64,000 nucleotides of DNA from Prorocentrum cordatum (Eukaryota; Sar; Dinophyceae; Prorocentrales; Prorocentraceae), in the NCBI GenBank assembly GCA_963575745.1, contig CAUYUJ010005769.1, positions 169,290-233,289 of the forward strand. Direction: 5' to 3'. The notes below the pieces were generated by a model. The model did not search any database and had not been told where the DNA came from. It was given only the letters and a program-made list of their open reading frames with translations. The stretch's first letter is position 1, and each line of letters starts with the position of its first letter. A program made the translations under genes and the position numbers. Shown here in pieces: positions 1 to 10,722 of this stretch.

Positions 1-198
1 TGGGGCAGGAGAAGGGAAGAGACGCGACGAGGAGGCGGGGCGAGAGGAGCGCAGGGATAAAACGATGGGGATCCACGAGGCCAACGCCATGGACGAGGCC
101 TGGGGGCACGAGGTGACACACGCTACGGCCTCCCGTGCGCCTCTCGAACAGTAGCCAGGGTGGCTGGCCTGGCACGGTGAAGGACTGGCCGCAGGCAA

Positions 199-1248
199 CT
201 AGATCAGATACTCGTACGTCTGGGAATATGCGCCCGAATCCAAAAATTTAGTCTTCCAAGTCTTGCTCTCGTCGGACCTATCAGCCAACCAGAACCACAT
301 GCAGGCCACGTAGTGTGTCACCAAGATCAACAGCATGAGCAACTTCGCAACTCCTGCCAATATGATCGCGTACTCGGAGCTGACAGCCCCAGCCACCTCG
401 TTCAGCGAGGCGCTCAGCCTTGGCAGCCGTAAGAGCCGCAACGATCGCATCGATCGGGAGGCGGCCTTGCCTAGGCGAAGAATGCCAGAATTGTTGACGC
501 TGGCGACTAGACAAATCCAATCGAGGAGTGTGACGACCACATCTGGCGTAGCCCACGTGCGCGCGTAGTGCGCGATCACTTTGCCCTTCCGCATCTCGAG
601 CAAGCCCTCCATGGATATGTACCCGGTACTGAAGTTGACCGGTATGTCGAAGGTCCAGAAGACGCAGGCCAAGAATTCGTAGTAAAACCGGAAGCGCAAG
701 TACACCTCTGGCAACTCGAACGCTTCCGCGGGAAACATCGTCACGTCATGGAGACACAGCGACATGCCGATGAAGTCCCATGCGATTCGCTTCTTGGTGA
801 AAGGGTGACAGACGTAGTTCAGAATGGGGCCGACGCTTCTCCAGACTTTTTCTCCCTGGCTCGAACCACTGTGCCGTTTCCTGCCTGCAAGTTGAAGGCT
901 GCCAGTGGTGCTGCGAAACAGCTTCGCTGCCGATCCGGGCTTCTGCGGAGCAAAGAGGATGATGCCGAGAGTCTTGGCTTCTGTCCACGCGCTGTGAAGC
1001 TGGGAGATCTCGGAGACACTGATCTCCTGCAGGGACTGGACAAGATGCTTCCACTGCTGAATGATTGCCTGGCTGTGCTCTTTCCCGTACACAGCGATGC
1101 TCTCCGATATGCGCGGCACGTACGGAGCACTACTCTGCGACGAGCCGCTCTGCAAGCTGCTCCTGCGGTCACGGGCGGGGTGCTCGCCTCCATCTGGCGA
1201 CGCCTCCGCCTTGAGCTCGTCCTCCGAGTCTTCTTCGGGGGAGCGCAC
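199..1248 (-). CDS. Voltage-gated cation channel (EAG/CNG/HCN superfamily), exon with S1-S5
   Basis: The reading frame encodes 349 residues of a six-transmembrane channel of the EAG/CNG/HCN type, a plasma or organelle membrane protein that gates K+ or mixed cations by voltage and often by cyclic nucleotide. Seen in order: an acidic and Ser-rich cytosolic N-terminus (about 1-140); S1 with KKRIAWDFIGMSLCLHDV; S2 with FWTFDIPVNFSTGYI, close to the family pattern fWtlDi..sf.tGy; S3 with WATPDVVVTLLDW; an S4 helix with repeated basic residues (RSMRSLRLLRLPRL); and S5 with VTHYVACMWFWLA, close to the family H.xAC.W. The frame stops at YEYLI, just before the pore helix and selectivity filter, and well before the usual S6, C-linker and cyclic-nucleotide domain. 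The rest is therefore probably in a further exon left of the window, unless the gene is truncated. The ATG at 1248 is the first in frame, but the true start could be further upstream. Family call is secure; exon ends are not. Confidence 0.85.
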   Translation of the reverse strand: MRSPEEDSEDELKAEASPDGGEHPARDRRSSLQSGSSQSSAPYVPRISESIAVYGKEHSQAIIQQWKHLVQSLQEISVSEISQLHSAWTEAKTLGIILFAPQKPGSAAKLFRSTTGSLQLAGRKRHSGSSQGEKVWRSVGPILNYVCHPFTKKRIAWDFIGMSLCLHDVTMFPAEAFELPEVYLRFRFYYEFLACVFWTFDIPVNFSTGYISMEGLLEMRKGKVIAHYARTWATPDVVVTLLDWICLVASVNNSGILRLGKAASRSMRSLRLLRLPRLSASLNEVAGAVSSEYAIILAGVAKLLMLLILVTHYVACMWFWLADRSDESKTWKTKFLDSGAYSQTYEYLI

Positions 1249-2300
1249 CTTCTGCGAAGCGCCCCCCCTCGGCCCCTCTGCTGCCTGTTGGCGGCGCGCA
1301 AATGGGGGTAGGGGGAGGGGGGAGGGCTTCTCAGAAGCACCCTGCTCCTTAGAAGGCCCCGGCCCTACGTCTCAAGAGAAGGCCCGCGCTCTCTAAGAAG
1401 CAGGGGCCCTTCTGAGAAGCCTTCCCCCCTCCCCCCATACCCCTCTCTGCGCGTGGCCGAGCCTGGCTGTGGTCGTCGCTGCGGGCAGGGCCGCCCCCAA
1501 GGCTTCCGCCAGCGCCCAGCGACACGGCGGCGCCCGGCGGCATGCGGGGCGCTTCGCCGCACTCGGGCACCTGGCCGGGTACTTCCTGGGTGCCGGCGCA
1601 CGACACGAGCTGCTGTTCCACGGGTTTGGTGCTGGCGCCGCTGCTCACAGGCCCGGCTGCGCCCTGGGCGCCCCGCCACCCGCCGTGCGCCTCGCGGCGC
1701 TCAGGCACCACGCCGGGCACCTCGTGGCACGCGTGCGCGCGGACGGCCACCAGCTCTGCGGGACTGGCTGCGCCGCTCACGTAAGGCTCGGGCGCGCCGT
1801 GCGCGTGGAGCGCCGCCGATAGCGCGCCGGGCAGCTCCCGGTCGATGATGTCCTGCGCGCGGCGGAGGCTCAGGAAAGCCTCCGCGACCGCCCCAGCGAG
1901 CGCCCGCTGCAGCTCCTCCGCGGAAGGCGAGATTGCTCAGCGTGTTGCGGCGGCCTCGGCAACACGCCAAGCCGTGAGATGGATACCGTGTTGCCTCCGC
2001 TCCGCAGGGAAGGAGGCTGGGGAAAAGCTCGGAACGTTGACGTCTTAGGAATCGAGAGTCGGACAGCGGCTACCGTAACGCGCCGAGGCGTGGTGGGCCA
2101 GAACTGGCGGCGCGACACGCTAAGACCAAATTCTCGATCGTAATTCCCCCAGGACCAACCGGCTCTTCATCCCGAGTTCGGGCAATGCTCACTGAATGAG
2201 CGAAACGTGTGGGGGGGGACACGTGCACCTTCCGTGCACCTTTTGGGCCAAAGGGGACCTCTTCACGGTCCTTCTAGGACAGAAAAGGTGCACCTTCTTC
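1249..2300. other. GC-rich stretch without a supported gene
   Basis: Long open frames occur on both strands here, but they overlap each other and have Ala/Arg/Pro-rich shadow composition, so none is supported. The only structure seen is a cluster of short palindromes of the type CTTCTCAGAAG / CTTCTGAGAAG at about 1328-1425. The same motif recurs near 9970-10020 and 46195-46305. Confidence 0.5.
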
Positions 2301-2304
2301 ACCC

Positions 2305-2432
2305 CCCCATCTATCGATGATGATCGTCATCGTCGTCATCAGCATCGTCGTCATCACCATCATCAGCACCACCAGCACCATCACCTGCAGCACCACCTTC
2401 ATTATCGCCATCAGCATCACCATCAGCATCAC

Positions 2433-2481
<49 letters not shown>

Positions 2482-2500
2482 GTCATCGTCATCGTCATCG

Positions 2501-2555
<55 letters not shown>

Positions 2556-2710
2556 TATCATCATCATCATCCCCATCATCCTCATCATCCTCATCATCAT
2601 CATCACAATCACCATTACCATAATCATCATCGTCATCATCCTCATCCTCATTCTTATCATCACCATCACCATCGTCATCCCTATCATCCTCATCATCCTC
2701 GTCTTCATTG

Positions 2711-2762
<52 letters not shown>

Positions 2763-3484
2763 TATCATGATCATCATCATCATACTCAGCATTATCATAC
2801 TAATCCTCATTATCATAATCATCACCATCCTCATCTTCATTGTCAGCACCATCATCATCGTCGTCACCATCACCGACTACACCATCATCATTACCATCAC
2901 CATCACCATCATCAGATCGTTATCATCATCATAATCCTATCCTCATCCTCATCAGCATGCTCATCATCAGCATCGTCATCACCATCATCAGTATCATCAC
3001 CATCACGATCAGCATCATCATCATCATCAGCATCATCATCACCATCACGATCACCATCATCAGTATCATCGTCATCACGATCAGCATCATCATCACCATC
3101 ATCATCATCATCATCATCATCATCAGCATCGTCATCATCATCATCATCATTATCATGATCATCATCATCATACTCAGCATTATCATACTAATCCTCCTTA
3201 TCATAATCATCACCATCCTCATCTTCATTGTCAGCACCATCATCATCGTCGTCACCATCACCGACTACACCATCATCATTACCATCACCATCACCATCAT
3301 CAGATCGTTATCATCATCATAATCCTATCCTCATCCTCATCAGCATCCTCATCATCAGCATCGTCATCACCATCATCAGTATCATCACCATCACGATCAG
3401 CATCATCATCATCAGCATCATCATCACCATCACGATCACCATCATCAGTATCATCGTCATCACGATCAGCATCATCATCACCAC

Positions 3485-3524
<40 letters not shown>

Positions 3525-3529
3525 GTCAT

Positions 3530-3560
<31 letters not shown>

Positions 3561-3602
3561 AACAACATCGTCATCATCCTCATCCTCATCCTCGTCCTCA
3601 TC
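2305..3602. repeat. (ATC)n/(CAT)n microsatellite with internal ~390-bp duplication
   Basis: About 1.3 kb of imperfect CAT/CAC/CGT trinucleotide repeat. An irregular segment starting at about 2782 (phrase tactcagcattatcatac) reappears from about 3171, and the following 190 bases match almost base for base, so a unit of about 390 bp was duplicated inside the tract. The long His-, Ile-, Met- or Asp-rich frames on both strands are by-products of the repeat and are not annotated. Confidence 0.95.
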
Positions 3603-4286
3603 AATCACCGTCGCCTCCAACCCATCCGTGACGCAACGCCCGACGAGTCGCTGCCTGTCGGCCCCCCGGGCCCTGGGCCTGAGCCCCCAAACGGCCGAAC
3701 ATGCCGAGCAGCCTCTCCTCTGGGGCCCCTTCTCTTCGGGGCGACTCCTCGGCGGAGCCAGCGGCGCCAGCGGGGGCGGGCGCCGCGGCGGCGGCGCGGG
3801 ACTCCTTGAGAGCCTCCATCCCGCCGGGGGTGGGTCGACAGGGGCCGCGCCGCCCGCCTCGGGGATCTCGGGCCGAGGAGGCCCGCCTGCAGCGCCCGAT
3901 GACGCACGCAAATGGCGCCGAGGTGACCCTCAGAGGATTGGCTACTCAGGGGCCCCATAACCCTCTGAGAGCGGGCCCAAGTCAAAAGGCCCAAGACATC
4001 AGGGCTAGGGGTCTTGTGTCAGCAGCTGCATCGAACCAGGCTGCCCAGATTGATAACTCCTGATACAAGGGCGGGAGCCTAAGTTAGGCTACCGCTGTAT
4101 TGGGGAAATCCAGAAGTACCGATACCGCTACTCCCTGGGCCTCTCCTGCGCGGCGTTCTGACGAGAATTTCGAGGCAAGTCCAGCGGTGGCGACGAGGGA
4201 ATCCAAAGAGGCCCCCAAGGGGAAAACGAGGCAAGGGTAGTGGTATGGTACCTTGTCCTCCTCCGATTCATTGTTCACTTAGGGTT
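3603..4286. other. No supported gene
   Basis: GC-rich flank of the microsatellite. A small inverted repeat (CTCAGAGG ... CCTCTGAG) lies at about 3930-3970. A 64-codon minus-strand frame (4084-4278) is too short and too isolated to call. Confidence 0.4.
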
Positions 4287-4302
4287 AGGGATTCATTTAA
4301 TT

Positions 4303-4596
4303 ATGCTCGATTACCAGAGGCAGCTGGATGACATAAATGGGACTCGGCAGCCCACAGGAGCGCCCCCCGGGGGGCCCGCCCGAGGACGCCCACAGTGGCG
4401 CTGGGAGGTCCTGAACGGCGGCGCGATGACTCTCTACAAGGAGCATCGTTTTTCCGACCCCACAAGCGAACTCTGCCCAGAGATGGGCTGCCACCAGATC
4501 GGTGCGCAGCCCGGATTGCGGCAGGATAGGTTGGCGCGTCGTTGGAGAGACGGATGGGAGGACGAGCAGGCGGAGGAGGAGGAGGAGGAGGCATGA
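4303..4596 (+). CDS. Possible coding exon, unknown protein
   Basis: The plus frame running through LDYQRQLDDINGTRQP, PQWRWEVLNGGAM and YKEHRFSDPTSELCPEM has mixed, protein-like composition and mostly G or C at third codon positions. It ends in a run of Glu and a TGA at 4594-4596. No family is recognised. It may be the last exon of a split gene or a relic, and the left end is only a guess because no clear acceptor was identified. The minus strand is also partly open here, so the assignment is weak. Confidence 0.3.
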   Translation: MLDYQRQLDDINGTRQPTGAPPGGPARGRPQWRWEVLNGGAMTLYKEHRFSDPTSELCPEMGCHQIGAQPGLRQDRLARRWRDGWEDEQAEEEEEEA

Positions 4597-4934
4597 TCAT
4601 CGCTTCACCGACCCCTATCCCCATGTCCCCATGGGCGTGGCCTGGGACCTACTGGCCGATCTGGACAGGAATGGGGAATGGGGATGGGGATAGGGGACGC
4701 TTAAAAGATACAGTCGGGGCCTTGACCTAAGGAACCCCAAAAAAGGAACGAAGCCCCTTTTTTCCAAAAGTTAAACTTCGATTCCCCATCGAAGACATAA
4801 GGAAAACCTGAGGCAAGCTGCGAAACACTTAAGGAACGCGGAGCCCCTCCCCAACGAAAAGGGTTCCTTCTTCAGGGCCTCGACCGTACTGATGCAAGGC
4901 CCCCGAGAGCCGATCACTTCCAGAAGCAAGAGTG
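4597..4934. other. No supported gene
   Basis: Contains GGGGATGGGGATAGGGG-like low-complexity sequence at 4620-4700 and otherwise nothing recognisable. Confidence 0.4.
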
Positions 4935-4936
4935 TA

Positions 4937-5100
4937 CACCCTGCGAAATGCTTAAGAAATCATGGGTTAAGAAATTCATAGTCTCAGAAACTGACTAAAA
5001 CCCAGAATTTCTATCAAAATCTTGGGATTTACATTGAAAAGTCAAGAATAATCGAGACTCTGGACGAAAACTTAGGTTTTCTTAAGCATCGCCTGAGGTG
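4937..5100 (+). mobile_element. 164-bp MITE, family M1, copy 1 (TA target duplication)
   Basis: The element begins CACCCTGCGAAATGCTTAAG and ends CTTAAGCATCGCCTGAGGTG, giving imperfect terminal inverted repeats of about 25 bp. It is flanked on both sides by TA (4935-4936 and 5101-5102). A second copy of exactly the same length and very high similarity lies at 13973-14136, also flanked by TA. A TA duplication with short TIRs is what Tc1/mariner-type transposases leave, so this is probably a non-autonomous element of that kind. It has no coding capacity. Confidence 0.85.
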
Positions 5101-5102
5101 TA

Positions 5103-5654
5103 TGGCTAGTGCCACGCGCTCGCCGACTTCGAAGTCGAGGCGTACCCCCGGAAGTCCCCAGAGGCACCCCAGAGGAGTCAACACGTCCACGGGAGCCCGC
5201 AAGTAGCATTCTATCCGCCCAAGATGTAATCAACACCGACCCCGCAATTTCGGTCAAGAGTGACGGGGGTGGCGGGGTCGTTAGCACTCTGCGAGGTTCG
5301 GGTGCAAATGGGAAGAGACCCACCACAGGCGCCAGATGTTCGTCAAAACGCTGTGGGTGGGTCGCGGTTGGACCGCGTGTGGGTCGCTGGTGGGTCTGCG
5401 GCGGATCGCTGTGGGTTGCGGCTGGGTCGCGGGCGGATTTCGAGCGGGTCGCGGGCGAGGGCGGCGAAGACAATAACGGCAATCATGCCGCCCTTCGCTG
5501 CTCGGGTGGAACCCAACATGTATTCCCCGAGCGATCGATACCCGCCCTCTTCGCATTCTATCGTGACCCCCTTCGGGGGGTATCTTCCTTGCCTGCGACG
5601 TGTGACTGGCGCGGGCCACTACAAAGAGGAGGGGGGGGCAAAGGCACAAATAAC
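5103..5654. other. GC-rich stretch with GTGGGTCGCGG-like repeats, no supported gene
   Basis: Degenerate short repeats around the motif GGGTCGC(GGG) occur at about 5350-5460. Frames on both strands are shadows. Confidence 0.4.
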
Positions 5655-5850
5655 ATAAGAGAGAGAGAGAGAGAGAACCGAGAAATAACACAGAAACGGG
5701 AAAGCAGGGGACAGAAACGGGACAGCAGGGGGAGGCAAGGACACACATAAAATAGAGAGAGAGAGAGAAAGAAAGAAAGAAAGAACGGAGAAATAACACA
5801 GAAACGGGAAAGCAGGGGACAGGAAAAGAGGGGGCACTGAGGGCGGATAA
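5655..5850. repeat. Two ~110-bp direct repeats with (GA)n
   Basis: A (GA)n run followed by gaaataacacagaaacggga and a gggacag-rich segment occurs at about 5657-5745 and again at about 5755-5830, a local tandem duplication. Confidence 0.8.
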
Positions 5851-5886
5851 GATCTAGCAGGAGGGGGACGAGAGAAGAACGATGAT

Positions 5887-6243
5887 CTCGACAAGCGGGC
5901 CCTGACGGGCGGGGCGAGAGGGTCGGCCCTGGCAAGGCGCGTCGGGCGGGCGGGGCCCGGCGGGCGAAGCGGGCGCCCGAGGGCTGCCAAGCACGCGGGC
6001 GGGAGGAGGAGGAGGAGGAGGAGGAGGAGGAGGAGGAGGGGAGGGAGGGAGGGAGGGAGGGAGGGAGGGAGGAGGGAGGGAGGGAGGGAGGGAGGAGGAG
6101 GAGGAGGAGGAGGAGAGGAGGAGGAGGAGGAGGAGGAGGAGGAGGAGGAGGAGGAGGAGGCAGAGAGAAGCGACGCTCTCGACAAGCCGGCCCGGGCGGG
6201 GCGAGCGGGTCGGCCCGCGGCGGGCGCGTCGGGCGGGCGGGGC
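5887..6243. repeat. (GGA)n/(GGGA)n tract flanked by direct repeats
   Basis: A purine tract at 5999-6163 sits between two diverged direct repeats of about 65 bp. These are 5887-5957 and 6178-6243, each with ctcgacaagc at the left and cgtcgggcgggcggggc at the right. The arrangement suggests tandem duplication with microsatellite growth between the copies. Confidence 0.8.
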
Positions 6244-7110
6244 CAAGCGGCGGGGGCCCGGAGAGGCAGGTCGGGCAGGAGGTCGTCGAGCCCTTAGATG
6301 ATCTTAAAAACGCTGGGGACGTTTTTTTTTTGGGGGGGGGGGGAGATCGACGTTTTTTGTCTGTTTTGGGAGCCGTTTTTTTTCTGTTTTGGATTTGCGC
6401 CTCGTTTCGACTCGAGCCAGATGTCGGAAGTTACGCAGGAGCCTCGGGCGAGAGCACAAGTCCCGCGGAATTTGGCGGGGCGGCTCGTGCGAAATCGCGA
6501 CTGGCAGACGTCGAGAGCGCAGCCTCCTAGTACACTGCAACCGCGGCCCACACGGGAGCGCGATCCTGGAGTAATGTGCGCGGAAGTTTCGCACGGGAGC
6601 GCGGCATTTAGTAACTTGTAGATGTCCAACGGGAGCGTGGTTGTTGTCGCGTTCTGGAGTCAGCAACGCAGTTGGAGCATCAAGACTTCCCCTCACAAAA
6701 TAACAGGGTGCGAGCCCCAAGGGGCAGTACTTCAATTGAACTAGCGCAATGGGTACACGTGGGGGAATCAGTAATACGCATTCTCCGGCAATGCTACTTC
6801 GACAATCCTCACCGCGGAAGCCCACTTCAGGCACGCGCCTACGGATGGTCCCTTCACTCTGAACAGCGTGGCATCCAAATCAGCCCCAAGACGACTGCCA
6901 CAATCCCATCCCATAGCGAGGTCCATCAAAGCCTGTCTGGGCAATGTGGCGCTGCGATTCACGTTGTAGCGGCCAGGACATATCCGATGTAGGGGGTGTG
7001 ACAACCATGTCGAGAGGCTGGATCATAAGTGCTCCGACGGCAGGACACCGCATGATAATCGATTTATATTGCCCTGCGCTTTTTTTTCTGATTCGTCTGT
7101 CGGAGGTTTC
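6244..7110. other. No supported gene
   Basis: Includes homopolymer runs of T and G at 6322-6345. Overlapping open frames exist on both strands but none has recognisable content. Confidence 0.4.
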
Positions 7111-7116
7111 CTTCCG

Positions 7117-7400
7117 CCCTCTCTGTCCTCCTCCTCCTCCTCCTCCTGCTCCTCCTTTTCCTCCTCCTTTTCCTTCTCGTCCTACTCGCTGCATTCCTCA
7201 TCCTCTTCCTCTTCCGCCTCCTCCTCCTCCTCCTCCTCCTCCTCCGGCCCCTCCATATCCTCCCTCTCCTTCTCATGTTCATCCTCCTCCTCCTCCTCGG
7301 CCTTTGCCTTGCCCTCCTCCACCACCTCCTCCTTCTCCCCCTCCTCATCGCCGCCCCACTCGTTCTTCTCCTGCACCTCTCCTTCCTCCTGGCAGGGGCG
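7117..7400. repeat. Imperfect (CTC)n pyrimidine tract
   Basis: CTC/TCC repeats with frequent interruptions. Pro/Ser- and Arg/Glu-rich frames here are artefacts of the repeat. Confidence 0.85.
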
Positions 7401-7489
7401 CGTTCTCCGACGGCGAAATCGCGCACCCATCGGAGACAACCCCGCGGGCCATGCCGCCGGGACAACCCCGCAAGCCGCTGGCGCGAATC

Positions 7490-9370
7490 ACGTACCGAAG
7501 AAGCTCCCGCCGCATACTTCCCTAACATTCAAACCTCAAGGGCCCGATAATGCCGACAATTGCAAGGTTTACGACGACCCGCTCGGATTATCAATATGAA
7601 GTGCGGGCCCCATAGGGACTGTGTTCCCGCCTGAGACTTTCACTTCCAAACGAGACTCCCGCCTGATCCTTCCTCCATATTCACGCCTGAGGAAGCCAAG
7701 CGCGAAGACAGTCACGGGTTTGAGGACGACCCGCTCGGATTACTCACGTGAGCTGCAGGTGCGATAAGGCGGGGCTCCCGCCTGAGACTTCCTCGAAATT
7801 CACTCACAGACGGAGCTCCCGCCTGATACTTCCTCCAGATTGAAGGGGAACTGGAACACACAAATAAATACACACAAATAAAAATATCCACCATATTTTC
7901 CTATATTTTCTGGGTTTCTGTCTTCCCCCCCACTTCCCATATTTTCCAATATTTTCTGGGAATCGCCGATTAATTGTGTCTGTGTTTTTTCCCCTCCTGA
8001 CAGATTCAAGCCTCAGGGGCCCAACGATGGCGACGGTTACATGATCCCGAGAACCCGCTCGAGTTTACAGCTCGAGCGGCGGGCCCCATAGGGAGGGGGC
8101 TCCGGCCTGAGACTTCCTCGTAATTCACTCACAGACGAGGCTCCCGCCCGACACTTCCCCCATATCCAACCCTCGGGGGCTCAAAACATTAGCGGCGGGC
8201 CCAGTAAGGAGAGGGCTGCCGCCTGAGACTTCCTCGCAATTCACTCACGGACGAGGCTCCCGCCTGATACTTCCTCCATATCCAGGCCTCAGGGGCCTAA
8301 GAATGACAACAGTTACAAGAGGCCGATGACCCGCTTGGATTCAAAACATGAGCGGCGAGCCCGATAAGGAGAGGGCTCGAGCCTGAGACTTCCTCGCAAA
8401 TCACTCACAGACGAGGCTCCTGCCTGATACTTCCCCCATATCCAACCCTCAAGGGCCCAAAATAACCACAGTTACAAGAGGCCGATGACCCGCTTGGAGT
8501 CAAAACACTAGCGGCGGGCCCAATAAGGAGAGGGCTGCCGCCTGAGACTTCCTCGTAATTCACCCACAGACGAGGCTCCCGCCTGATACTTCCTCCATAT
8601 CCAGGCCTCAGGGGGTCTAAGAATGACGACAATTACAAGAGGCCGATGACCCGCTTGGATTCAAAACATGAGCGGCGAGCCCAATAAGGAGAGGGCTCGA
8701 GCCTGAGACTTCCTCGCGAATCACTCACGGACGAAGCTCCTGCCTGATACTTCCTCCATATCCAGGCCTCAGGGGCCTAAGAACGACAACAATTACAAAA
8801 GGCCGATGGCCCGCTCGGATTCAAACCATGAGTGGCGGCCCCATAGCGAGAGGGTTCCCGCGTGAGACATCCTCGCAATTCACTCACAGACGAAGCTCCC
8901 GCCTGATACCTCCTCCATACCTAGGCCTCAGGGGCTCACGGATGACGATAGTTATGGAATCCCTACGACCCGCTCGGATTCAAAACATGAGCGGCGCACC
9001 CCATAGGGTGGCCGCCTGAGACTCCCTCGCAATTCACTCACAGACGAGGCTCCCGCCTGGTATTTCCTTTATTTTCAAGCCGCAGGGGTCCAACAATGAC
9101 GACAGTTACAGGAGACCGATGACCCGCTCGGATTCAAAACATTAGCGGGACGCCCCATAGGGAGGGGGCTCGAGCCTGAGACTTCCTCGCAATTCAATCG
9201 CAGACGAGGCTCCTGCCTGAGACTTTCTCCATATTCGAGCCTCAGGGGCCAAAAAAGTGACGACAGTTACAAAAGGCCGATGACCCGCTCCGAATCAAAA
9301 CATGAGCGGCGGCCCCACAGGGAAGGGGTTCCCGCCTGAGACTTCCTCACAATTAACTCACAGACGAGGC
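7490..9370. repeat. ~160-bp satellite array, about 12 units
   Basis: A unit beginning near acgaggctcccgcctgatac recurs with close to constant spacing: its GACGAGGCTCC anchor falls at about 8251, 8411, 8571, 8731, 8891, 9044, 9204 and 9364 (steps of 160, once 153). Diverged units extend left to about 7490. Shared landmarks in each unit are CCTCAGGGGCC, GATGACCCGCT, a GGGCCCCATAGG-like block and GCCTGAGACTTCCTC. An interspersed element interrupts the array at 7846-8001, and the right edge runs into a (GAT)n microsatellite. No coding content. Confidence 0.95.
7846..8001 (+). mobile_element. ~155-bp interspersed element, family M2, inserted in the satellite
   Basis: The element interrupts one satellite unit and is flanked by AGATTGAAG (7837-7845) and AGATTCAAG (8002-8010), a 9-bp target-site-like duplication with one mismatch. 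Its body (ACACACAAATAAATACACAC, then repeated CCCATATTTTC blocks and TTGTGTCTGTGT) recurs at about 20820-20976 and, truncated, at about 15812-15915. The ends can also be read as CTTGAAG/CTTGAGG terminal inverted repeats, so the exact boundary is uncertain by a few bases. Confidence 0.75.
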
Positions 9371-9395
9371 TCTGTTGACGATGGTGTCGTGCTAA

Positions 9396-9429
<34 letters not shown>

Positions 9430-9590
9430 CGACGATGATGATGGTGGTGATGATGAGTGATGAATAGAATCTGCGAGTGAGTGGGTCAGTTCGAGAATGA
9501 CAGTGTGTAAGAGTGTGTAGAGGATGGCGATGCGCTGGTGATGAGGTGAGTGTGTGAGTGTGTGAGTGAGACGAGAGGGGGGTCCTTTTT
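9396..9590. repeat. (GAT)n microsatellite followed by GTGA/GTGT-rich sequence
   Basis: (GAT)n at 9396-9457 directly follows the end of the 160-bp satellite. It is followed by a GTGAGTGTGTGAGTG-type stretch. The same three-part association, in the opposite orientation, is seen at 25.2-26.14 kb. Confidence 0.85.
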
Positions 9591-9661
9591 GTTGGTACTG
9601 ACAAAGACCAGCCGCACGCGTACTAGCCTGTTTGAAAAAGTGACGGCCAGCGATGGAGACG

Positions 9662-9985
9662 CTATTCGACCCAGCTCCGCAGATCGCGGGAAAGGTCGTC
9701 GTCGTCATCCGAGTCGCTGGCAAAAGGGAGGCCATGAAAGTCCTCCCACAAGGCCGAAACAGCCTGGGACACAGGAGGAGAGAGATGCTCCTGCCCCGAC
9801 CACCCCACCCCAACAAGATCCCCACTTTGGATGTGGGGGAAAACGTATTCATTTGGCGGCGAGCCGTGGGGGACCTCAGAAGTGGCGGGCCTTCCCAGAC
9901 GGCTCGGGAGCCCTCCGACATTCGGAGACATGCTCGAAGCCTTGCCTTCCTCGACGACATCGAAGACCTCTCAAAGGCCCGTGGG
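9662..9985 (-). CDS. Possible terminal exon, unknown acidic-tailed protein
   Basis: The minus frame contains EVFDVVEEGKASSMSPNVGG, then PNEYVFPHIQSGDLVGVGWS and ALWEDFHGLPFASDSD, and ends in a run of Asp followed by LSRDLRSWVE and a stop. Composition is protein-like and less skewed than neighbouring frames. An in-frame TGA lies just upstream, so if real this is an exon with an acceptor near 9985 rather than a complete gene. No family is recognised. Confidence 0.3.
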
Positions 9986-10012
9986 TTTCTGAGAGGCCCC
10001 GCCGCTTTCTGA

Positions 10013-10554
10013 GAAGACCTTCTCCTTCTCACCTCCCCCCCTCGCACGTCGCTGACCCACTGCTCCAGCGCACAGCATCTCCAGGCGACGCCCACACCCT
10101 GCCTTATCAAGGACCGGGCGGGCACACTCCATCAGGCGCGGCGGCGTGACGGGAGCGCATAGGCACGCGCGCGAGGGGCACGGCCCAGGTCGCTGGCGCG
10201 ACGAGACCCGTGTGCGCGCGTCTCTGGCTTGGCTATCCGGGTTTTGGACAACAACAGGTCCCCCTCCCGACGGTCTCTTCGGTCGGGTTTTGGACGCTAC
10301 CAAGTTCCGGGGCGCTGGAGAGCTAGTTGAGTTGCCGCGACGCCGCCCAAGCGGTGACGCACATCAGCAACGGGGCCGAGGACAAAACGGACGAGGGCAA
10401 AACTCGGCACCGCCTCCCCCGGTGCTCGGCCCGGCCTCGCCGCCCGGCGGCGGCCTCGCCGCGCACGGGCCGCCGCGGGCGTTGGCCCGCGCCGCCCAAG
10501 AGGCCCCCTGCTGCTTCGCGGAGCTGCCGCACCGGGGCTGCAAGCCCGCGGAGG
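10013..10554. other. GC-rich stretch, no supported gene
   Basis: Several overlapping frames on both strands; none has domain-like content. Confidence 0.4.
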
Positions 10555-10722
10555 ACTTCCCCCTACAAAGGGATTTTCGACGAAAAATAAAAGAGACCCC
10601 AGAAATTATTAAAAAAATCATCCAATAGTCTGGGGACTGTTTTTGGAGTATTGTTTTGACCTTTTCGGGGTATTTTTGGGGTAGTTTTAATTTCTCGTCG
10701 AGAATCCCCCTGTAGGGGGACA
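10555..10722. mobile_element. Foldback element (imperfect ~37-bp terminal inverted repeats)
   Basis: The left arm CCCCCTACAAAGGGATTTTC (followed by GACGAAAAATAAAA) pairs with the right arm, which reads TTTTAATTTCTCGTCGAGAA and then TCCCCCTGTAGGGGG on the plus strand. The AT-rich centre carries cccagaaattattaaaaaaa. The element is non-coding. No clear target duplication was seen. Confidence 0.7.

Noticed and set aside
1349-1970. Overlapping Arg/Ala-rich frames on both strands
   Set aside because: Typical shadow frames of GC-rich DNA; no consistent codon pattern on either strand.
4084-4278. 64-codon minus-strand ORF starting MNNESEEDKVPYHYP
   Set aside because: Too short to separate from chance; no flanking exon or recognised motif.
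4280-4294. Telomere-like TTAGGGTTAGGG
   Set aside because: Only two units, with no array; expected by chance in a 64-kb window.
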